A DNA stretch of 64,000 nucleotides, from positions 1-64,000 of the forward strand of contig NZ_JAJQQP010000018.1 of the NCBI RefSeq assembly GCF_028994805.1, read 5' to 3'. The notes beneath the pieces were generated by a model. That model did not search any database. It saw only the letters and a program-made list of their open reading frames with translations, and was not told the DNA's origin. Shown one piece after another: positions 59,756 through 64,000 of the stretch. Both the position numbers and the translations under genes were made by a program. The DNA comes from Promicromonospora iranensis (GTDB lineage Bacteria; Actinomycetota; Actinomycetes; Actinomycetales; Cellulomonadaceae). Each line of letters begins with the position of its first letter. Positions within the stretch are counted from its first letter, which is position 1.

Positions 59756-61690
59756 GTGAACGACGTGATCGGGCTCGCCCCCTGGCTGGTCGGCCTTCCG
59801 CTGATCGGCGCAGCGATCCTGCTGCTGGGTGGCAAGGCCACCGACCGCTGGGGCCACTGGCTCGGGGTGGCGGCCTCGGCCGCCTCCGCGGTCATCGGCT
59901 TCATCCTGATGTTCCGCATGATCGGCACGCCCGCCGAGGAGCGGTCCATCGACCACCACCTGTGGACCTGGCTGTCCGCGGGCGGCCTGGACGTGGATCT
60001 CGGTATCCGGCTGGACCCGCTGTCCCTGACGTTCGTGATGCTCGTGACCTTCGTGGGCACGCTCATCCACGTGTACTCGGTGGCCTACATGGACCACGAC
60101 CCGCACCGGCGTCGGTTCTTCGGCTACCTCAACCTGTTCGTCGCGGCCATGCTGACGCTGGTCCTCGCCGACTCCTACCTCCTGCTCTTCGTGGGCTGGG
60201 AGGGTGTGGGTCTCGCGTCCTACCTGCTCATCGGGTTCTGGGACACGGGGCGGCCCTCCGCCCGGGAGAACGCGGTGGCGGCGAAGAAGGCCTTCGTCAT
60301 GAACCGCATCGGGGACATGGGCCTCATCGCGGCGATGGCGCTGCTGTTCGCGGGGACGGGCGCCCTGGACTTCGGTACCACCCTGTCCGACGACGCCGTC
60401 GGCTCGCTGTCCGAACCCACCGCCACAGCCATCGGCCTCTGCCTGCTGCTCGCCGCCTGCGGCAAGTCGGCGCAGTTCCCGCTGCAGGCCTGGCTGGGTG
60501 ACGCGATGGCCGGCCCCACGCCGGTGTCCGCGCTGATCCACGCCGCCACGATGGTCACCGCCGGTGTCTACCTCATGGTGCGCTCCGGCCCGATCCTCGA
60601 GGCCGCGCCCACCGCGCAGCTCGTCGTGGTGATCGTGGGTGCCGTGACCCTGCTGTTCGGTGCGGTGGTCGGTACCGCGAAGGACGACATCAAGAAGGCG
60701 CTGGCCGCCTCCACGATGTCCCAGATCGGCTACATGATGCTCGCGGCGGGTCTCGGCCCGGCCGGGTACGCGTTCGCGATCTTCCACCTGCTCACGCACG
60801 GCTTCTTCAAGGCGGGGCTGTTCCTCGGCGCCGGCTCCGTGATGCACGCGATGGACGACCAGACCGACATGCGCCGCTTCGGCGGCCTGTCGCGGTTCCT
60901 GCCGATCACGTGGATCACCATGGGGCTCGGCTGGCTGGCGATCCTCGGGATCCCGCCGTTCTCCGGCTTCTGGTCGAAGGACGGGATCATCGAGGCGGCC
61001 TTCATGCCCGTGGAGGGCCAGCCCTGGCGGGCCTGGGTGTTCGGCACGGTGGCGGTGCTCGGCGCCGCGATCACCGCGTTCTACATGACCCGCCTGTTCT
61101 TCATGACGTTCGGCGGACGCCGTCCGCGCTGGGCGGAGAACCAGCACCCGCACGAGAGCTCGCCGCTGATGTGGTGGCCCTTGGTGTTCCTCGGCGTCGG
61201 TTCCGCCGCGCTGGGTGCCGTGCTCGGCATCGGCGGCACGTTCGTCACCTGGCTGGAGCCGGTGGTCGGGCACGCCGAGCACCACGAACCGGTGCTGCCG
61301 GTGCCCGTGATCATCACCGCCACGCTCGTGGTCGTGGTGCTCGGGGCGCTCCTGGCGTTCCGGATGTACGCGGTCTCCCTCGTGCCGGAGGAGGCGCCGC
61401 GCGGCTCCGTCCTGACCCGGGCGGCCCGCAGGGACCTGTACCAGGACGCCGCCAACGAGACGCTGGTGCTCAAGCCCGCGCACGGCGTGGCCCGCCTGGT
61501 CCAGGTCGGCGACCGTGACGTCGTCGACCGCGGCTGGGGCGCCCTGCCCCAGGCCGTGTCGTGGTTCGGTGCGGCGTTCCGGAAGGCGCAGAGCGGCTAC
61601 GTCCGCTCGTACGCGGCAGGCATGGCGGGTGGCGTCCTCGTGATCGCCGTCGTCGTCTGGCTCGTGGCCGGCCTCGGTGGTGCCCAGTGA
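59756..61690 (+). CDS. nuoL: NADH-quinone oxidoreductase subunit L
   Basis: A 644-residue antiporter-like proton pump. FVGWEGVGLASYLLIGFW, QAWLGDAMAGPTPVSALIHAATMVTAGVYL and LLTHGFFKAGLFLGAGSVMHAMDDQTDMRRFGGL are diagnostic. Its C-terminal part has the long lateral helix region. GTG start after GAGGGGGAGA. Confidence 0.97.
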   Translation: MNDVIGLAPWLVGLPLIGAAILLLGGKATDRWGHWLGVAASAASAVIGFILMFRMIGTPAEERSIDHHLWTWLSAGGLDVDLGIRLDPLSLTFVMLVTFVGTLIHVYSVAYMDHDPHRRRFFGYLNLFVAAMLTLVLADSYLLLFVGWEGVGLASYLLIGFWDTGRPSARENAVAAKKAFVMNRIGDMGLIAAMALLFAGTGALDFGTTLSDDAVGSLSEPTATAIGLCLLLAACGKSAQFPLQAWLGDAMAGPTPVSALIHAATMVTAGVYLMVRSGPILEAAPTAQLVVVIVGAVTLLFGAVVGTAKDDIKKALAASTMSQIGYMMLAAGLGPAGYAFAIFHLLTHGFFKAGLFLGAGSVMHAMDDQTDMRRFGGLSRFLPITWITMGLGWLAILGIPPFSGFWSKDGIIEAAFMPVEGQPWRAWVFGTVAVLGAAITAFYMTRLFFMTFGGRRPRWAENQHPHESSPLMWWPLVFLGVGSAALGAVLGIGGTFVTWLEPVVGHAEHHEPVLPVPVIITATLVVVVLGALLAFRMYAVSLVPEEAPRGSVLTRAARRDLYQDAANETLVLKPAHGVARLVQVGDRDVVDRGWGALPQAVSWFGAAFRKAQSGYVRSYAAGMAGGVLVIAVVVWLVAGLGGAQ

Positions 61691-61701
61691 TCGGAGGAGA
61701 G

Positions 61702-63285
61702 ATGTTTCCCTGGCTGACCGCGCTCATCGCGTGGCCGCTGGTCGGCGCGGCCCTGGTAGGTCTGAGCGCGCTCGGCCGGTCCCGGACCGGTCCGGCGAGC
61801 GCGGGGGTGGGCCTCGCCCGCCCCCTGGCGCTCCTGTTCTCGCTGGTCGAGGTGGCCCTGCTCGTCGGTGCGTTCGCCGCCTTCGACACGGGCGCCGCCG
61901 CCGAGCACCAGCTCGGCGCCACCTACGCGTGGATCCCGCAGATCGGCGTCTCGTACGCGGTGGCCGTCGACGGTGTCGGCCTGCTGCTCGTGGCGCTGGC
62001 CGTGGTGCTCGTGCCACTGGTGCTGCTGGCCGCCTGGAAGGAGCAGGGGCGGGACGAGGTGCGGCTGCGCAGGTTCGTCGGCCTCGTGCTGCTGCTCGAG
62101 GCGTTCATGGTCGCGGTGTTCTGCGCCCGTGACGTGTTCCTGTTCTACGTGCTGTTCGAGGCCATGCTGATCCCCGCCTACTTCCTCATCGGCGGGTTCG
62201 GGCAGGGCGCCGGACGGCGCAAGGCGGCCGTCAAGTTCCTGATGTTCAGCCTGGGTGGCGGGCTGATCATGCTCGCCGCGGTGATCGCGCTGTACTTCCT
62301 GGGCGTCAGCGCCGGGGTGGACCCGAGCCGGGCGTTCCTCGTGGACGAGCTCGTCGCCGTCGACCTGGGCACCACCGCCGAGCGCCTGATGTTCGTCGGG
62401 TTCTTCATCGCCTTCGCGATCAAGGCGCCGATGGTGCCGGTGCACAGCTGGTTGCCCGACGTCGCGGGGAACGCCACCCCGGGCACGTCCACCCTGCTGA
62501 TCTGCGTGCTGGACAAGGTCGGCACGTTCGGCATGCTGACGCTGTGCCTGCCGCTGTTCCCGGAGGCGTCCCGCTGGGCCGCGCCGCTGGTGATCGCGCT
62601 CGCCGTGATCTCGGTGCTCTACGGCGCGATCATGGCGATCATGCAGACCGACCTGCTGCGCCTGGTCGGCTGGACATCGGTGAGCCACTTCGGGTTCATC
62701 ATCCTGGGCATCTTCACGTTCACGCCGCTGGGCACGGCCGGGTCGAGCTTCATGATGCTCAACCACGGCCTGGCCACCGGTGCGCTGTTCCTGGTCGCCG
62801 GGTTCCTCGTGTCCCGGCACCCGGAGAAGTCGCAGAAGATCGCCGACTACAGCGGTCTGCGGTCGGTCACGCCGGTGCTCGCCGGGACGTTCCTCGTCGC
62901 GGGTCTCGCGACGCTGTCGCTGCCCGGCCTGGCCACGTTCGTCAGCGAGATCATGGTGCTCGTCGGCGCGTTCGGCGGGTCGCCCGCCGGCTCCGCCGGC
63001 TGGGCGATCGCCGCGGTGCCGGGTGTGGTGCTCGCAGCGGTCTACGTGCTGCTGACCTACCAGAAGATCTTCACGGGAGCGCCGGCGGCCGGGCTCGAGG
63101 CCCTGCCCGACCTCAGGCTGCGTGAGCGCGTCGTCGCGGCGCCGCTCGTCGTCGGACTCCTGGTGCTCGGCCTCGTGCCGGGCCTGGCCCTGACCTACGT
63201 CGACGCGCCGGCCGAGCAGTCGGTGGCGCTCACGACGGTCGACGAACCGGCGGATGACGCCACGCAGATGGGGAGCGACCAGTGA
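61702..63285 (+). CDS. nuoM: NADH-quinone oxidoreductase subunit M
   Basis: A 527-residue antiporter-like proton pump. FYVLFEAMLIPAYFLIGGFGQG, KAPMVPVHSWLPDVAGNATPGTSTLL and GWTSVSHFGFIILGIF are diagnostic. The ATG at 61702 has GGAGGA just before it; a GTG at 61687 overlapping the nuoL stop would add five residues and remains possible. Confidence 0.96.
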   Translation: MFPWLTALIAWPLVGAALVGLSALGRSRTGPASAGVGLARPLALLFSLVEVALLVGAFAAFDTGAAAEHQLGATYAWIPQIGVSYAVAVDGVGLLLVALAVVLVPLVLLAAWKEQGRDEVRLRRFVGLVLLLEAFMVAVFCARDVFLFYVLFEAMLIPAYFLIGGFGQGAGRRKAAVKFLMFSLGGGLIMLAAVIALYFLGVSAGVDPSRAFLVDELVAVDLGTTAERLMFVGFFIAFAIKAPMVPVHSWLPDVAGNATPGTSTLLICVLDKVGTFGMLTLCLPLFPEASRWAAPLVIALAVISVLYGAIMAIMQTDLLRLVGWTSVSHFGFIILGIFTFTPLGTAGSSFMMLNHGLATGALFLVAGFLVSRHPEKSQKIADYSGLRSVTPVLAGTFLVAGLATLSLPGLATFVSEIMVLVGAFGGSPAGSAGWAIAAVPGVVLAAVYVLLTYQKIFTGAPAAGLEALPDLRLRERVVAAPLVVGLLVLGLVPGLALTYVDAPAEQSVALTTVDEPADDATQMGSDQ

Positions 63286-64000
63286 TCGAGTCCGAGTTCG
63301 TGCCACCCGAGATCGACTGGCTCGCCCTGGCGCCGCTCATCGTGGTGCTGGGTGCGGGCGTGGTGGGTGTGCTCATCGAGGCGTTCGTGCCCGCGAAGGC
63401 CCGCCGTGCGACCCAGATCGTGCTGACCCTGGCCGCACTGGCCGGCGGGTTCGCCTTCGTCGCCGTGCTCTGGCCGCAGATCGTGGCCCAGCCCGTGCAG
63501 GTGCTGGGCGGCAGCCTGACCCTCACGCCCTTCGCGCTCGGTGCGCAGGGCATCATCGCCGTGCTCGCCTTCCTCGGTGTGCTCGTGGTGGCCGACCGCA
63601 CGGCCACGGGGCAGGACGCGTTCGCGCCCACCGCCTCGGCGGTGCCGGGCACCTCGTACGAGGACCTGGCCCGCCGGTCCGGCCTGGAGCAGACGGAGAT
63701 CTACCCGCTGCTGCTGTTCGCGGCGGGCGGCATGATGCTGTTCGCCTCGACCGACGACCTCATCGTCATGTTCATCGCGCTGGAGGTGCTCTCGCTCCCG
63801 CTGTACGTCCTGTGCGCAACGGCGCGCCGGCGTCGGCTCCTGTCGCAGGAGGCGGCTGCCAAGTACTTCCTGCTGGGCGCGTTCGCCTCGGCGTTGTTCA
63901 TCTTCGGCGTCGCGCTGATCTACGGGTTCGCCGGAACGGTGCGGCTCCTGGAGATCGCCCAGCGGCTGCAGCAGGGTCTGCCGCTCGAGGGCATGAGCGT
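63282..64000 (+). CDS. nuoN: NADH-quinone oxidoreductase subunit N, N-terminal part
   Basis: The gene starts with GTG in a GTGA overlap with nuoM and runs off the window; 239 codons are visible. IDWLALAPLIVVLGAGVVGVLIEAF and TEIYPLLLFAAGGMMLFASTDDLIVMFIALEVLSLPLYVLC with EAAAKYFLLGAFASALFIFG identify NuoN. It completes the 14-subunit nuoA-N order. Confidence 0.95.
   Translation, partial: MIESEFVPPEIDWLALAPLIVVLGAGVVGVLIEAFVPAKARRATQIVLTLAALAGGFAFVAVLWPQIVAQPVQVLGGSLTLTPFALGAQGIIAVLAFLGVLVVADRTATGQDAFAPTASAVPGTSYEDLARRSGLEQTEIYPLLLFAAGGMMLFASTDDLIVMFIALEVLSLPLYVLCATARRRRLLSQEAAAKYFLLGAFASALFIFGVALIYGFAGTVRLLEIAQRLQQGLPLEGMS

Noticed and set aside
59168-61483. A 771-codon minus-strand frame across nuoJ-nuoL
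   Set aside because: Antisense to three clear nuo genes; His/Arg/Gln-rich shadow translation.
61687-61701. GTG at 61687 as the nuoM start
   Set aside because: It overlaps the nuoL stop, but the GGAGGA site lies after it and is correctly placed for the ATG at 61702.

Overview
The window is one stretch of very GC-rich DNA (I estimate about 72%, not computed). Many genes start with GTG, there are many ATGA/GTGA stop-start overlaps, and the pathways are actinobacterial: the classical o-succinylbenzoate menaquinone route, system II cytochrome c maturation, a Rex regulator, bS22, Pr6Pr, DUF4229 and DUF6230/DUF6114 proteins. The best guess is a Micrococcales actinomycete near Promicromonosporaceae or Cellulomonadaceae; the genus cannot be read from the sequence. 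No rRNA, tRNA, CRISPR array, transposase or phage gene was seen.

Layout. (1) 1-4.2 kb: a chvE-mmsA-mmsB type monosaccharide ABC importer. (2) 4.2-12 kb: secreted beta-propeller phytase, AcuC-like deacetylase, a Trk/Ktr potassium uptake pair, the tiny bS22 gene, a HAD hydrolase, a Pr6Pr membrane protein, a glutaredoxin-like protein and rex. (3) 12-15.2 kb: a 584-base intergenic region with long hairpins and a duplicated yceI tail, a membrane protein gene, then yceI facing a MarR gene. (4) 15.2-20.1 kb: phosphatase, TlpA-like thioredoxin, CcdA, ResB and CcsB, an overlapping cytochrome c maturation operon. (5) 20-40.7 kb: menaquinone genes menA, menE, menB, menC, menD, menF and menG, dispersed and interleaved with a DUF3048 lipoprotein, a P-loop protein paired with an ABC-exporter-like pseudo-ATPase, a nucleotidyltransferase/HEPN remnant, a gamma-carbonic-anhydrase-like protein, an HtrA-like protease, and a TetR-DUF6230-DUF6114 locus. 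(6) 40.7-47 kb: ABC-2 exporter, a divergent two-component system, and an AraC regulator facing a small membrane protein. (7) 47 kb to the end: a menJ-like reductase followed by nuoA to nuoN (nuoN cut by the window edge).

How it fits together. Most genes serve one electron-transport theme: making menaquinone, maturing c-type cytochromes, and complex I. The NADH/NAD sensor Rex is encoded at 11.4 kb, and a near-perfect Rex operator lies at 47004-47021 in front of menJ-nuo. This suggests that reductant level controls quinone saturation and complex I together. menH and the DHNA-CoA thioesterase are not in the window.

Non-coding structure is the other striking aspect. Many gene ends carry very long hairpins (arms 10-28 bp). 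Several belong to small repeat families, and repeat-like sequence has also entered coding regions (nuoJ, resB). At least eleven genes have a -10-like hexamer 6-7 bases before the start codon, the signature of leaderless mRNAs.
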